DNA of 64,000 nt, from assembly GCA_902728285.1 (NCBI GenBank), contig CACVBU010000194.1, positions 434,001-498,000 of the forward strand. The letters run 5' to 3'. This document shows positions 63,901 to 64,000 of the stretch, in pieces (the first letter of the stretch is position 1; each line of letters begins with the position of its first letter). The notes below the pieces were generated by a model, which was not told where the DNA came from, made no database searches, and saw only the letters and a program-made list of their open reading frames with translations. Source of the stretch: Clytia hemisphaerica. Its lineage: Eukaryota; Cnidaria; Hydrozoa; Leptothecata; Clytiidae. A program made the translations under genes and the position numbers.

Positions 63901-64000
63901 TTGCAATCTGATCGACTTGTTTATCGGTTTGAGCGATCCTCTCTCTGATGCTGGTGTTTTCATCAATGCTTTTGGTGTTGGTTGTGGAAGCTGGCTGTTT
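60929..64000 (-). CDS. modular coiled-coil, cysteine-bearing protein (3' part, partial)
   Basis: Minus-strand exons with phase-1 borders join in frame: 64000-63871 (5' end outside the window), 63681-63358, 63262-62972, 62009-61686, 61475-61233, then a tiny last exon near 60936-60929. The encoded protein of more than 440 aa is almost entirely charged alpha-helix. Each middle exon is a module of about 81-108 residues with leucine heptads and a few cysteines. Examples are KALCKQIEEQIDQW, SRKCLTDKQKVPCYQRLLKL, AKCLTPEDYEKCKHAL and ADCPKYKEMKATLSEM-NLMALCENI. The C-terminus ends in a short hydrophobic stretch (MIFVFTVIIKLF) and then CK. Reading through the last donor (TGT AAG TAG at 61233-61225) or splicing to 60936 (TGT AAA TGA) gives the same CK end. 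I do not recognise the family. Confidence 0.72.
62180..62965. repeat. about 21-bp minisatellite in an intron of the coiled-coil gene
   Basis: About 36 imperfect units of GTTAGAGAGACAGGGGTGTA, with variants containing TATAGTATT or GGCAGGGG. It creates spurious open frames on both strands (VREAGVYSVRET-like and LSNTIHPCLS-like). It lies between the exons ending at 62972 and starting at 62009. Confidence 0.92.

Overview
The window is eukaryotic nuclear DNA from an animal. It is AT-rich, its genes are split by GT-AG introns, and its intergenic and intronic space is packed with non-LTR retrotransposons, short inverted-repeat transposons and minisatellites. Gene content (an I-BAR protein, an NTPDase, ribosomal protein L14, a ubiquitin E2 variant, two SAXO4-type ciliary proteins) fits a metazoan. 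The retrotransposon families and intron style would suit an early-branching animal such as a cnidarian, but no species can be assigned from sequence alone. Exon borders below were placed by hand from splice sites, reading-frame phase and protein similarity recalled from the families.

Layout: (1) 1-160, a possible last exon of an unknown + strand gene. (2) 4329-5904, the first three coding exons of an I-BAR (IMD) protein on the minus strand; the rest lies outside the window or was not found. (3) 8515-15895, a four-level transposon nest: a 467-bp inverted-repeat element with a 9-bp target duplication sits inside a 2.46-kb TIR element carrying a PHD-finger ORF, which interrupts the endonuclease of a roughly full-length RTE-like retrotransposon, which interrupts a CR1-like retrotransposon. 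(4) 16388-22341, a complete ten-exon NTPDase (CD39-like) gene, minus strand, 476 aa. (5) 24147-29233, a repeat-rich block with a foldback element whose arms are minisatellites. (6) 30023-39718, ribosomal protein L14 (minus strand, 4 exons, 133 aa), head to head with (7) 39951-48102, a ubiquitin-conjugating E2 variant (UEV/MMS2 type, 5 exons, 139 aa). Only 232 bp separate their start codons, so they probably share a promoter. The large introns of both hold a retrotransposon and several foldback elements. (8) 53720-55856 and 57292-59064, two tandem paralogues of the axonemal protein SAXO4 (PPP1R32), with a small unrecognised antisense ORF between them. (9) 60929-64000, the 3' part of a minus-strand gene built of repeated alpha-helical, cysteine-bearing modules, each on its own phase-1 exon, with a roughly 21-bp minisatellite in one intron.

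The genes do not form a pathway. Local logic is limited to the divergent L14/UEV pair and the SAXO4 tandem duplication. The most unusual items are the nested transposons with the PHD ORF, the minisatellite-armed foldback element with an 11-bp duplication and a paralogous empty site, and the modular coiled-coil gene.
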